A program made the position numbers and the translations under genes. DNA of 64,000 nt, taken from the NCBI GenBank assembly GCA_937927415.1, contig CALBDS010000003.1, positions 372,001-436,000 of the forward strand, read 5' to 3'. Positions 17,002-26,029 of this stretch are shown in pieces. The notes beneath the pieces are model-generated. The model saw only the letters and a list, made by a program, of their open reading frames with translations. It ran no database searches and was not told where the DNA came from. Positions within the stretch are counted from its first letter, which is position 1. The number at the start of each line of letters is the position of its first letter. This DNA comes from an uncultured Rhodospirillaceae bacterium (GTDB lineage Bacteria > Pseudomonadota > Alphaproteobacteria > Azospirillales > Azospirillaceae).

Positions 17002-18206
17002 TGGCCCGCACCCGCAAACCCGCGTCCGGCCGCAAGAGCGGCCCCCGCTCCCGGCGCAAGACGGCAGCACGCCCGGGGATCATGGCGCGGGCCGCATCGG
17101 CCTTCGCCACGGTCCAACGGCTGGCCGGGCATCCGGTGGGGCTGGCGCTGTCGGTGCTGGCGGCCCTGACGGCCACGGTGGTCACCGCCGATCATTTCCT
17201 CAGCCGCCCCGCCACCCGCCCGGCGACGGCCCCGCCCGCCCAGGTGCAGGTGGCGGTGAAGCCGCCCCCCGTCCCCGCGGCCCCGCCCCTGCCCGCCCAA
17301 CCCCTGCCCGCCGTTCCGCCGGTGGCCGAAACGCCCGAGCCGGTGGAGCCGCCGCCGCTGGGCGTCACCGAACCGGAACCCGGCACCAACCCCGACGCCG
17401 CCCCCGCCATGGCGGCGCCGGAGAAACCCGCCGAAACCGCCCTGCTGCCCCCGCCCGTGGCCGCCCCGCCGCCGCGCACCGGCGTGCCGCTGTGGCAGCG
17501 CAACGCCGTGCCGACGCGGGTCACCCCCGACCGCCCGGCCATCGCCATCGTCATCGACGACATGGGGCTGGACCGCAAACGCTCGGCCCGCGTGGCCGGG
17601 CTGGCGGGGCCGCTGACCCTGGCGTGGCTGCCCTATGCCCACGACCTGCCGACCCAGACCAAGGCGGCGCGGGCGGCGGGGCATGAGCTGATGCTGCACC
17701 TGCCCATGGAACCCAGCGTCAAGGCCGATCCCGGCCCGAACGCCCTGCTGACCTCGCTGCCGGCGGAGGAGATCCGGCGGCGGCTGACGGCGGCACTGGC
17801 CAGTTTCGAAGGGTATGTGGGGGTGAACAACCACATGGGCAGCCGCTTCACCGCCGACCGCGCCCTGATGGCGCCGGTGCTGGCCGAGGTGCAGAAGCGC
17901 GGCCTGCTGTGGCTGGACAGCCGCACCACCCCCAACAGCGCCGCAAGCGGGCTGGCGCCGCCGCTGCACCTGCCGTTCGCCGGGCGGGACGTGTTTCTCG
18001 ACAATGTGGAGACGGTGGCGGCGGTGCGCGCCCAGCTTGCCCGCACCGAGGCGGTGGCCCGCCATCAGGGTGTCGCCATCGCCATCGGCCACCCCCACGA
18101 CGCCACCATCGAGGCGCTGGCCGCGTGGCTGCCCGATGTGCAGAAGCGCGGTTTCGCCCTGGTCACCGTCAGCGCCGTCGTCCGCGCCCGCGGCGTCGGC
18201 GGATGA
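17001..18206 (+). CDS. Divergent polysaccharide deacetylase family protein (DUF610/YibQ-like)
   Basis: A 401-residue protein. The first 50 residues are basic, then a single membrane segment at about 48-70 anchors it. Residues about 75-170 are a Pro/Ala-rich linker. The C-terminal 220 residues are the divergent polysaccharide deacetylase domain, opening with IAIVIDDMGLD and carrying MLHLPMEP, GVNNHMGSRFT and IGHPHDATIE. The domain probably sits in the periplasm and acts on cell-wall glycan, but activity in this family is not well established. The ATG uses the last base of the cueR stop, so expression is coupled to a copper regulator, an unusual partner. Confidence 0.85.
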   Translation: MARTRKPASGRKSGPRSRRKTAARPGIMARAASAFATVQRLAGHPVGLALSVLAALTATVVTADHFLSRPATRPATAPPAQVQVAVKPPPVPAAPPLPAQPLPAVPPVAETPEPVEPPPLGVTEPEPGTNPDAAPAMAAPEKPAETALLPPPVAAPPPRTGVPLWQRNAVPTRVTPDRPAIAIVIDDMGLDRKRSARVAGLAGPLTLAWLPYAHDLPTQTKAARAAGHELMLHLPMEPSVKADPGPNALLTSLPAEEIRRRLTAALASFEGYVGVNNHMGSRFTADRALMAPVLAEVQKRGLLWLDSRTTPNSAASGLAPPLHLPFAGRDVFLDNVETVAAVRAQLARTEAVARHQGVAIAIGHPHDATIEALAAWLPDVQKRGFALVTVSAVVRARGVGG

Positions 18207-18232
18207 TTTCCCAACCCCAAGGAGTGCTTATC

Positions 18233-18436
18233 ATGGCTGAACAGTACAAGGTGAACGGCATGACCTGCGGCGGCTGCGCCCGGTCGGTCACCAACGCCAT
18301 CACCAAGGCCGCCCCCGGCGCCAGCGTCACCGTGGACCTGCCCACCGCCACCGTCACCGTGGACGGGGCCGACGCCGACGCGGTGAAGACCGCGGTGGAA
18401 AAGGCCGGGTTCGAGTTCGCCGGCAAGGCCGCCTGA
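18233..18436 (+). CDS. copZ: Copper chaperone CopZ (HMA domain)
   Basis: A 67-residue single heavy-metal-associated domain. The Cu(I) site is GMTCGGC with Cys12 and Cys15. The fold ends with AVEKAGFEFAGKAA, which is standard. It binds Cu(I) in the cytoplasm and hands it to exporters or to CueR. AAGGAG at 18219-18224 gives a strong ribosome site. It is the third gene of the cueR unit. Confidence 0.94.
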   Translation: MAEQYKVNGMTCGGCARSVTNAITKAAPGASVTVDLPTATVTVDGADADAVKTAVEKAGFEFAGKAA

Positions 18437-18463
18437 TAAGGGGATGCCCCCGCGCCGGGACCG

Positions 18464-19285
18464 TTACAGGAAGGCCCGGCGCGGCCCCTCGGCGTTCTTC
18501 CACGCCCATTCCACCAGCGCCGTGACGAGCCGGTGGAGCGACGGCCGCACCACGTTCGCCCGGTCGTCGCGGAAACGGAACGGGGCCTCCTCGTCCATAT
18601 AGGTGATCTGGCTCAGTTCAAGCTGGATGGCGTGGATGTTCTGGTCCGGGCGGCCGTAGGTGCGGGTGATGTACCCGCCGGTGAAACGCCCGTTCAGCAC
18701 GGCGGAGTGCTTTTCATCGGCGCCGAGCGCCGTCATCACCCGATGCGCCAGCGACGGCGAGGCGGTGCCCCCGCCGCCGGTCCCCATGTTGAAATCGGGC
18801 AGCCGCCCCTTGAAGAACCGCGGCACCCGCGAACGGATGGAATGGGCATCGAACAGCACGGCCACCCCGAAACGGTCGCGGATGGCCTGCAGCTCCGCTT
18901 CCAGCTTGTCATGGTAGGGGCGCCAATAGGCATCGATGCGGGCCTGGACCTCGGCCGCATCGGGTTCCTGGCCGGGCCGGTAGATCGGTTCCCGGTCGAA
19001 GGTGGACAGAGGGCAGAGTTCGGTGTTGTCCGCCCCGGCGTACAGCGCCACCCCCGCCGGATCGCGGTTCAGGTCCACCACATAGCGCGACCACGTGGCC
19101 TTGAGGAACCCCACCCCCAGCGCCGGGGCGAAGTGATAGAGCCGGTCCAGGTTCCAGTCGGTATCGGGCACCGTCAGCGCCGTATCGGTCAGCCGCGGCT
19201 TGAGATCCTCCGGCAGCATGGTGCCGACGTGGGGGATCGACAACAGCACCGGCGTTTCACCCGGCTGAAACCGGAAATTGTCCAT
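18464..19285 (-). CDS. hutG: N-formylglutamate amidohydrolase
   Basis: A 273-residue zinc hydrolase related to HutG, which releases formate and glutamate from N-formylglutamate at the end of one histidine degradation route. Family motifs are SIPHVGTMLPEDL near the start, YVVDLNRDP, VLFDAHSIRSRVP and QLELSQITYMDEE. I chose the ATG at 19285 (MDNFRFQPG) because it matches the family start and has AGAGG upstream; a frame extension to 19339 is possible. No other hut gene is near, so the physiological role could be in salvage of other N-formyl amino acids. Confidence 0.86.
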   Translation of the reverse strand: MDNFRFQPGETPVLLSIPHVGTMLPEDLKPRLTDTALTVPDTDWNLDRLYHFAPALGVGFLKATWSRYVVDLNRDPAGVALYAGADNTELCPLSTFDREPIYRPGQEPDAAEVQARIDAYWRPYHDKLEAELQAIRDRFGVAVLFDAHSIRSRVPRFFKGRLPDFNMGTGGGGTASPSLAHRVMTALGADEKHSAVLNGRFTGGYITRTYGRPDQNIHAIQLELSQITYMDEEAPFRFRDDRANVVRPSLHRLVTALVEWAWKNAEGPRRAFL

Positions 19286-19459
19286 CTCGATACACCTCTG
19301 CCCATGAACCGGAGGCAGCGGATTGTTGCGCTGCGACATGCAGGACTATGCTGAGAAGGGGCCGAATCGTCAAATACTATTACGTTTTTATTACCCGACT
19401 CGGCCTTTGCGGGTAAGGATGTGGCGGCCCCCTCCCCTGCCCCCCGTGCGTTTCCCCCT

Positions 19460-20485
19460 TCAGCCCACACCCCAGCCGCCGGTATCGGGGAACGGCACCG
19501 AGGGGCGCGGGGCCTGGGGATCGGTGCCCAAGGGCGTCAGCAGGCCGATGGGCAGCGGGCGCGGTTGCGCCGGTTCCGGCAGCAGACGGGCGGCGCGCAC
19601 CCACCACGCCGGCCGGGCCGCCTGGATGGCCTCGGCCGCCCGCCCTGCCTCGTCCGCGATGGCGTAAAGGCCGAAGCAGGTGGCCCCACTGCCCGACAGG
19701 CGCGACAGCAGGCAGCCGGGGGTTGCGTCCAGCGCGGCCAGAACCGCGGCGATCTCCGGCGCCACGGTCAGGGCCGGTTCGGTCAGATCGTTGCGCCGCT
19801 CGGCCAGCAGCGCCGCCAGCGCGCGGGCGTCCGCCGGGGATTCGGTGAAACGGGCCAGCGAGGAAAAGGGGCCGCTGCGCGCCTTGAACACCGCGGGCGT
19901 GGACACCGGCACGCCGGGGTTGACCAGCACCGCATGGGTTTCCGGCAGGACCGGCGCCGGGTCGAGCTGTTCGCCCAGCCCCCCCAGGAACACCGGACGC
20001 CCGGCAAGGCAGGCCGGCACGTCGGCCCCCAGCGACACCCCCACTTGATAGAGCAGGTCGTGATCCGCCTCCACCCCCCACAGGCGGGCCAACGCCAGCA
20101 GGGCGGCGGCCGCATCCGCCGAACCGCCGCCGATGCCCGACGCCACGGGCAGGTGCTTGTCCAGCAGCAGCGTCACCGACGCCGGCCTTTCCAGGGCCGC
20201 TGCCAGCAGATGGGCGGCGCGGTTGACCAGATTGGTGGCCGGATCCTCCCCCATCAGCGCCCGCCCGAACGGGCCGGACAGCGACAGCCGCGGCACCGGG
20301 GCCGCGCGCTCCACCCCGCGCAGCGGCGGCGGGGCCGGGGTTTCCAGCACCGTCACCCGGTCGCCCACGTCGGCGAACACCACCAGACTGTCCAGCGCGT
20401 GGTACCCGTCCGGCCGGCGGCCCAGCACGTGCAGGTACAGGTTCAGCTTGGCCGGGGCCTGTTCGGTGATGCGGGGACTGCTCAT
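19460..20485 (-). CDS. ispE: 4-diphosphocytidyl-2-C-methyl-D-erythritol kinase IspE
   Basis: A GHMP kinase of 341 residues for the non-mevalonate isoprenoid pathway. The substrate motif APAKLNLYLHVLGRRPDGYH is near the N-terminus. The ATP loop is LPVASGIGGGSADAAA, and the third motif is SGSGATCFG. The last 40 residues are Pro-rich and longer than usual. The start codon overlaps the TPR gene stop by four bases, so the two are coupled, an order common in alphaproteobacteria. Confidence 0.95.
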   Translation of the reverse strand: MSSPRITEQAPAKLNLYLHVLGRRPDGYHALDSLVVFADVGDRVTVLETPAPPPLRGVERAAPVPRLSLSGPFGRALMGEDPATNLVNRAAHLLAAALERPASVTLLLDKHLPVASGIGGGSADAAAALLALARLWGVEADHDLLYQVGVSLGADVPACLAGRPVFLGGLGEQLDPAPVLPETHAVLVNPGVPVSTPAVFKARSGPFSSLARFTESPADARALAALLAERRNDLTEPALTVAPEIAAVLAALDATPGCLLSRLSGSGATCFGLYAIADEAGRAAEAIQAARPAWWVRAARLLPEPAQPRPLPIGLLTPLGTDPQAPRPSVPFPDTGGWGVG

Positions 20486-22230
20486 CGGGCGGGATCCTTG
20501 GGCGCTTTGTCCTTGGGGGCGGCATCCTGGACCGCCGCGGCCCTCTGCTCGGCCAGGCCCTTTTCCAGCTTTTCGGCGATGGCCTGCTTGGACGGCTCAT
20601 CCTCGGCGGTGCGCAGGGCGCGCTGCCACTGGAAGCGGGCCTCGATGCGGCGGCCCACCCGCCAATAGGCGTCCCCCAGATGGTCGTTGATGGTGGGGTC
20701 CAGCGGTTTCAGTTCCACCGCCTTTTCCAGCCTGGACACCGCCCCTTCGTAATCGCCCAGCCGGTAGAGCGCCCAGCCCAGGCTGTCCATGATGTAGCCG
20801 TCCTTGGGGCGCAGATCGACCGCGCGGGCGACCATGGCCTTGGCCTCGTCCAGGTTGATGCCCCGGTCGATCCAGGAATAGCCCAGATAGTTCAACAGGT
20901 ACGGCTCGTCGGGCTGGAGCGCCATGGCCTTTTTCAGGTCGGTCTCCGTCTCCGGCCAGCGTTTCAGCCCGTCCCACGCCAGGGCGCGGGCGTAATAGAC
21001 GGCCCAATGGCGCTGTTCCGGCTCGCCGATGCGGTCGAGCGCGCGGGTGTAGGTGTCCGCCGCCGCCTGCCAGTCCTTCTTGGCGCGATAGAGGTCGCCC
21101 AGACGGACCAGGGCCTCGGTGCGGTCGGGGCGTTGCTCGGTCAGGGTCTGGAGCTGGGCGATGGCCTCGTCGGTGCGGTCCAGGCGGGCCAGGACATCGG
21201 CGGCGCGCAGCCGGGCCACCCAGCCCAGCGCCGGGTCGGCGGCCAGCACCTGATAATCGGCCAGTGCGGCACCGGGCCGTTCGCGCCCGTCCAGCACGTC
21301 GGCCACCATCAGCCGGGCCAGCGTCATGTTCGGCTGCAAATGCAGCGCGATGCGCCCGAACAGCAGCGCGGTTTCCTCCGCCCCCTCGTGGTGAAGGGCG
21401 CTGCCCAGATCGAACAGGGCTTCGGCCAGACCATCCGCCGCGCTGGCGACCACCGGCGGGGCGGTCTTGCCCGTCTCCAGCGCCCGCAGCGCCGGTTCGA
21501 TCATCACGCTGTCGGAGGAATCGAGGAAGGCTTCGTACAGGGCGCGCGCCTTGTCCGCCCGGCCCGTGCGCTCGAAGAAGCTGCCCACCACCTGCACCAC
21601 CCGCAGCGGCGACTGGGTGGCGGTGACGGCGGCGTAATGCCCCTCCGCCGGGCCGGACCGGCCGGCAAGGTCGAGGATCAGGCCGGAATGCAGGTGGTAG
21701 AGGGCGGAAAAGCCCGCCTCCTTCTCCAGCGGAGCCAGGGCCTGAAGGGCATCGTCGGTCCGGCCCTGCGCCACCGCCAGCCACGCCCGCGCCATGGGGG
21801 CGATGTACTTGCCCAGCCCCTGCACCGGCAGGGCGGCGGCGAGCGTCGCCGCCTCGTCCAGCCGCTTGCCCTTCACCGCGTCGGCCAGCAGCAGCAGCGC
21901 GCTCAACTGCGGGTCGCCGTCGGTGGTCTGCAGGCGGCGGGCCAGCCCCAGCGCCGCGTCCAGCCGGCCCTCGCTCAGAGCCAGGACATAAGTGCGGCGC
22001 AGCAGCCCCAGATCGCCGGGGTTGGCGTCCAGCGCACGGGCCATATAGGCCGCCGCCGCCGTCCAGTCGTCATGCTGCTGGGCGAAACGCCCGGCCAGAT
22101 AGCTGCCGGCGGGGGACACGGTGTCCGCCGCCCCCGCTTCCGGGGTGGCCGCCGCCAGCGACGGGGCCAGCGCCGCCCCGGCGCACACCACCAACGCCCA
22201 CACCCCACGCCGGTTCCAGGGAAAGCCCAT
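20482..22230 (-). CDS. Tetratricopeptide-repeat protein, exported
   Basis: A 582-residue protein with a signal peptide (MGFPWNRRGVWALVV, cleavage near SLAAA) and about a dozen TPR units. Clear ones are YLAGRFAQQHDDWTAAAAYM near the start, and in the second half YTRALDRIGEPEQ, LNYLGYSWIDRGINLDEA and INDHLGDAYWRVGR. TPR arrays bind partner proteins; no enzymatic domain is seen. It would act in the periplasm or at the outer membrane. Start at 22230 is preferred because it begins the signal peptide. Confidence 0.88.
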   Translation of the reverse strand: MGFPWNRRGVWALVVCAGAALAPSLAAATPEAGAADTVSPAGSYLAGRFAQQHDDWTAAAAYMARALDANPGDLGLLRRTYVLALSEGRLDAALGLARRLQTTDGDPQLSALLLLADAVKGKRLDEAATLAAALPVQGLGKYIAPMARAWLAVAQGRTDDALQALAPLEKEAGFSALYHLHSGLILDLAGRSGPAEGHYAAVTATQSPLRVVQVVGSFFERTGRADKARALYEAFLDSSDSVMIEPALRALETGKTAPPVVASAADGLAEALFDLGSALHHEGAEETALLFGRIALHLQPNMTLARLMVADVLDGRERPGAALADYQVLAADPALGWVARLRAADVLARLDRTDEAIAQLQTLTEQRPDRTEALVRLGDLYRAKKDWQAAADTYTRALDRIGEPEQRHWAVYYARALAWDGLKRWPETETDLKKAMALQPDEPYLLNYLGYSWIDRGINLDEAKAMVARAVDLRPKDGYIMDSLGWALYRLGDYEGAVSRLEKAVELKPLDPTINDHLGDAYWRVGRRIEARFQWQRALRTAEDEPSKQAIAEKLEKGLAEQRAAAVQDAAPKDKAPKDPAR

Positions 22231-22290
22231 TGCCGATACCCCACGCCTCAACCGCACATGCGAAACACACCAACGGTAAGGCCGAACGCC

Positions 22291-23310
22291 CTACCCGTTC
22301 AAGAGCCAGTCCCCGCGCACTCGACCGATCACGGCGGGACGGAAGATATCCACCACCCGCGCATCCAGATGCGTGCGCAATTTTTCGGGCATTCCGTGGG
22401 ACAGGCGGGCACCGTCCACCCGCCACCGCGCCATCCACGTCATGGTGCGCAGCCACGTCAGCCGGCGCATGGGCACCAGCCACGGGGCGGTCGCCGCCGC
22501 CAGATCCGCCGGCACCGCCGCCGCCCAGGCGGCCAGGAAGTCCGCCACCTCGGCCCGCGACAGCTCCGCGTCCACCTCGGGCGTCCAGCGGGTGGAGGTC
22601 AGCAGGCTAGCGTGGGCCAGATCGATGGCCGGCAGGCTGTAATGGGCCTTTTCCAGGTCGGTGAACCACGCCTTTCCGGCGGCGTCGATCAGAAAATTCC
22701 CCGGATGGGTGTCGGCACCGCACAGGGCCACCGGCACCGGCGCCGCGGGGCGGCTGGTGCGGGCGGCGTCCAGTTCGGCGTCCAGCAGGCGGCGGACCTC
22801 CGGCTCCAGCCCGGCGTCGTCGAAGGCGGCGGCCTGCCGCTCCACCTGCGCCAGCAGGGCGGCGGCGGGGTCGGCGGGGGCCAGCAGCGGCGCACGAGCG
22901 GACGGCGGCGGCAGGGGCAGCGCGTGCAGCGCCGCCAGCGCGCGGGCGATGGTGGCCATATCGGCGGGCAGGCGCGGCGGGCGTCCGGTGATCTCCGTCA
23001 CCACAAGGCCCCCCATGGGCAACCCGTCCGGGGCGGGCGGCAGCACCGCCACCAGTTCCGGCGTGTGGCCGCACGGGGCGGCACGGCGGAAGGCTTCGGC
23101 CTGATAGGCCAGGTTGGCGGCGGGATCCAGCCCCTGCTGGCTCCACCGCGGCAGACGGGCCACCAGACCGCGGCCCGCCAGCCGCACATGGCCGTGGGCC
23201 ACCCCCTTCAGCGGCAGCGGCTCCAGCGCATCCCACGTCAGCCCGGCGCGGCGCAACGCGCCGTCCAGCGCGGGCAGCAGGGCCGTCAGCGGTGGCGGGG
23301 ACGGGATCAG
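22291..23310 (-). CDS. Aminoglycoside/choline-phosphotransferase-fold protein (APH family)
   Basis: About 339 residues with a protein-kinase-like APH fold. The catalytic loop is CGADTHPGNFLID and the metal Asp is in WFTDLEKAHY. An N-lobe with VARLPRW and a hinge VVTEITGRPPRLP precede it. Substrate is unknown; relatives act on small hydroxylated molecules. The start is odd: no ATG or GTG fits. The best candidate is the CTG at 23310, which overlaps the moaB stop (CTGA) and has GGAG seven bases upstream inside moaB. The reading frame is open much further upstream, but that part runs antiphase through moaB. Confidence 0.75.
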   Translation of the reverse strand: MIPSPPPLTALLPALDGALRRAGLTWDALEPLPLKGVAHGHVRLAGRGLVARLPRWSQQGLDPAANLAYQAEAFRRAAPCGHTPELVAVLPPAPDGLPMGGLVVTEITGRPPRLPADMATIARALAALHALPLPPPSARAPLLAPADPAAALLAQVERQAAAFDDAGLEPEVRRLLDAELDAARTSRPAAPVPVALCGADTHPGNFLIDAAGKAWFTDLEKAHYSLPAIDLAHASLLTSTRWTPEVDAELSRAEVADFLAAWAAAVPADLAAATAPWLVPMRRLTWLRTMTWMARWRVDGARLSHGMPEKLRTHLDARVVDIFRPAVIGRVRGDWLLNG

Positions 23311-23843
23311 TTCCGGTGCTCCTGCAACCGCGGCATCAGTTCCACCAGATTGCAGGGCCGGTGACGGTTGTCCAACTGGAACACCAGGATATCGTCCCAC
23401 GCATCGCGGCAGGCGCTGGGGGATCCCGGCAGGGCGAAGACATAGGTGCCGTTGGCCACGCCCGCCGTCGCCCGGCTCTGGATGGTGGAGGTGCCGACCT
23501 TGGCGTAGCTCAGCCAGCGGAACAGTTCGCCGAAGCCGGGGATGGTCTTTTCGAACAGGGCTTCCACCGCTTCCGGGGTGACGTCGCGGCCGGTGACGCC
23601 GGTGCCGCCGGTGGTCAGCACCACGTCGATGGCGGGATCGGCGATCCACGCCTGCACCTGGGCGCGGATGGCGGCCACGTCGTCGCGCACGATGGTGCGG
23701 GCGGCCAGCCGGTGCCCGGCGGCGGTCAGCCGCTCGGCCAGCGCGCTGCCGGAGCGGTCGTCCTCCGGCTGGCGGGTGTCGGAGACGGTCAGAATGGCGA
23801 TGTTGACCGCCAGGAACGGGCGGGAATCGTCGATCTTCGGCAT
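23307..23843 (-). CDS. moaB: Molybdenum cofactor biosynthesis protein MoaB
   Basis: A 178-residue MoaB/Mog-like protein that binds molybdopterin. Motifs are AILTVSDTR, VVLTTGGTGVTGRDVTPEAV, GFGELFRWLSY and FALPGSPSACRDAWD. Length is normal. I start at the ATG at 23843 (MPKIDD); the open frame reaches 24032 but overlaps the transglycosylase gene. The gene probably shares a transcript with the transglycosylase upstream and the kinase-like gene downstream. Confidence 0.94.
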   Translation of the reverse strand: MPKIDDSRPFLAVNIAILTVSDTRQPEDDRSGSALAERLTAAGHRLAARTIVRDDVAAIRAQVQAWIADPAIDVVLTTGGTGVTGRDVTPEAVEALFEKTIPGFGELFRWLSYAKVGTSTIQSRATAGVANGTYVFALPGSPSACRDAWDDILVFQLDNRHRPCNLVELMPRLQEHRN

Positions 23844-23881
23844 GTCCGGTCGCAACCCTGGAGGAACGGGGGAGGAATGGA

Positions 23882-25885
23882 TCAGTTGTCCGGCGTCTGG
23901 GCCACCTGCTTGTCGGACGTCTTCGGCAGCAGGGCCAGACGCCCATCCTCGGGCATATAGACCGGCCAGCGCCCGGCCGCAACGGCATCCAGCGATTCCA
24001 GCCCCTGCCCCAACCGCATCCGATAGGCCCAATAGTTCGCCAGCACCTTGTGCACGTAATCGCGGGTCTCGGCGAACGGGATGCTTTCCACATACAGCAG
24101 CGGGTCGCTGACCGAGGCCAGCGTCTCGCGCCGCCAGCGCAGGGCGTTGCCGGGGCCGGCGTTGTAGGCGGCGGCCAGATGCACCAGATTGTTCCCCACC
24201 TCCGGCATCGCCAGCAGCTCGGCCAGATACCGCTGGCCCAGGTCCATGTTGATGGCGGTGTCGAACAGGGCGGACCGCTCGGTGTCCTCCCCCTCGATGT
24301 CGTCGTGGCGCTCGCGGACGTGCTGGGCGGTGGAGGGCATGATCTGCATCAGCCCCAGCGCCCCCGCCGGGCTGACCATGGTCGGGTCAAAACGGGATTC
24401 CTGCCGCATCACCGCAAAGATCAGCGCCCGGTCCAGGCTGAAACCGTTGCGCGGCGCCCAGTACGGCAGCGGGAACAGGGCGGCGTCATAGGGGGCGCCG
24501 TCCGGCCCCGACACCGCGTTGCCCACCTGCAGCGCCAGCCCCGGCAGCCCGGCGCGGTCGCCCAGCAGCAGCAGCGCCTCCGCCGCCAGCCGGTCGCCGC
24601 GGGGATGAACCCGGCGCAATTCCCGCTCCGCCATGTCCTTGCGGCCCGCCTGCAGCAGGCCGATGGCCCGCGCCCCGGCGGGATGGGCGGCCAGTGCCGC
24701 CAGATGCCGCCCGGTCAGGTCCGGCATGTCCCAGCGCAAGGGCGCCGCCACCCCCAGCGACCGCCCCGCCAGCAGCCCATAGAACGTGTGGGGATAGCGG
24801 GCGGCCAGTTGCAGATACCCACGCGCCTCCGCCTTGCGGCCCAGGCGCACCTCCATCCGCGCGGCCCAGAAGGCGGCGGCGGCCATCTGCCACGGCGACG
24901 ACGGGGCGGCCCGCACCATGGCGGTGAAATGGGCATCGGCCTGTTCGACCTGTTTCAGCCGCCACGACGCCAGCCCGGCGATCCAATGGGCCAGCGGCAC
25001 CCGGTCGCCCGACCGTTCGGCGCTGGCCCCGGCCAGGGACAGGGCGGTGCGCACGTCGCCGCCGTAATAAAGGGCGGCGGCGATGCGGGCGCGGGCGGCA
25101 TCGTATTGGGCGGTTTCCAGATGGCGGCTGTACTGGGTGTCGTTCAGCAGCGCCAGGGCCGCCGCGGGCTTGCCGGCGGCGATCAGGTCGGCGATGCGCC
25201 CGGTGACGGCAACACCGCCGCCGCCGCGGCCCGAGCGGCTGGACGGGGCCACGGACTGGATCGCATCCTCATCGCCCTCATCCTCGGATGAGCGCGGGCG
25301 GGCGCCGGCCAGCCTCTCCAGCGAGCCTTGCAGCCGGTCCACATCCACCGGGCTGCGCGGCGCCTTCTGCCCGGCGGGCTGGCGGCGGACGGCCAGGGTG
25401 TGGATGCGTTCGGCCCCGGCATGGTCGGCGTAACGGGCCAGCCAGCCCGCCAACTCGTCGTAACTGGCCTTGCGCCCCGGCAGCAGCAGCCGCTGCCGTT
25501 CCACGTGGCCCATCAGCCGGCGGTCGCGAAGCTGGCGGATCTCGGCGTCGGCGGCGTCCAGATCGCCGGTGGCCTGAAGGGCGAAAATACGGGTGTAGCG
25601 GGCGGCATCCTCCGCCGTCATCTGCGCCCGCGCGGCAGCGGGATCGGTGGCGGCCAGCAGCAGGAACGGCGGCACCGCGGCCACCGGCGCATCCTGGGCC
25701 ACCGCGGACACGTCCTCGACGGCGGGAACAGCCGTATCCGGCCCGCGAACGATCAGGGCGGCCCGGCCCGTGCCGGAGGAACCGAAAACCACAGCCGCCA
25801 GGGCTGCGGCGCACGCCGCCCTAAGGATGTCTGTGCGCGGAACCGCGATCCGGCGGCCTGTCGCGCTGCACCAAGTCCTTAGCAT
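23882..25885 (-). CDS. Soluble lytic murein transglycosylase
   Basis: A 667-residue exported enzyme that cleaves glycan strands to form 1,6-anhydromuramic ends. An N-terminal membrane/signal segment lies at about residues 20-40. A long alpha-superhelical region of Slt70 type follows. The SLT catalytic domain begins near residue 500 with the catalytic Glu in MRQESRFDP, then GALGLMQIMPSTA, AAYNAGPGNALRW and DYVHKVL. ATG at 25885 is used; a TTG at 25921 in the same frame would add 12 residues. It is divergent from nothing nearby and leads the moaB/kinase unit. Confidence 0.92.
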   Translation of the reverse strand: MLRTWCSATGRRIAVPRTDILRAACAAALAAVVFGSSGTGRAALIVRGPDTAVPAVEDVSAVAQDAPVAAVPPFLLLAATDPAAARAQMTAEDAARYTRIFALQATGDLDAADAEIRQLRDRRLMGHVERQRLLLPGRKASYDELAGWLARYADHAGAERIHTLAVRRQPAGQKAPRSPVDVDRLQGSLERLAGARPRSSEDEGDEDAIQSVAPSSRSGRGGGGVAVTGRIADLIAAGKPAAALALLNDTQYSRHLETAQYDAARARIAAALYYGGDVRTALSLAGASAERSGDRVPLAHWIAGLASWRLKQVEQADAHFTAMVRAAPSSPWQMAAAAFWAARMEVRLGRKAEARGYLQLAARYPHTFYGLLAGRSLGVAAPLRWDMPDLTGRHLAALAAHPAGARAIGLLQAGRKDMAERELRRVHPRGDRLAAEALLLLGDRAGLPGLALQVGNAVSGPDGAPYDAALFPLPYWAPRNGFSLDRALIFAVMRQESRFDPTMVSPAGALGLMQIMPSTAQHVRERHDDIEGEDTERSALFDTAINMDLGQRYLAELLAMPEVGNNLVHLAAAYNAGPGNALRWRRETLASVSDPLLYVESIPFAETRDYVHKVLANYWAYRMRLGQGLESLDAVAAGRWPVYMPEDGRLALLPKTSDKQVAQTPDN

Positions 25886-26029
25886 TTGATGTGATTTATG
25901 GAGGCATTCGACGAATCGCAAGCCCCGGTTTCATTCGTGCGCGAAAAAGATGACAAGAGTGGCAATTCGGTCAATGGGTTGGCTTGACCGATAATTCGGA
26001 CGGGGCGCGGCTTTACCCGATGATGGCGC

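Noticed and set aside
19391..19416. TTACCCG/CGGGTAA stem downstream of ispE, considered as a terminator
   Set aside because: The stem is only 7 bp with a 12-base loop, and no T-run follows it on the minus strand.
20680..23364. An 894-codon + strand open frame across the TPR, kinase and moaB genes
   Set aside because: Same antisense artefact; it spans three genes with recognisable motifs on the other strand.
23311..24093. An N-terminal extension of the kinase-like gene through moaB
   Set aside because: The frame is open, but the product there is Arg/Gly-rich shadow sequence out of phase with the clear MoaB protein.
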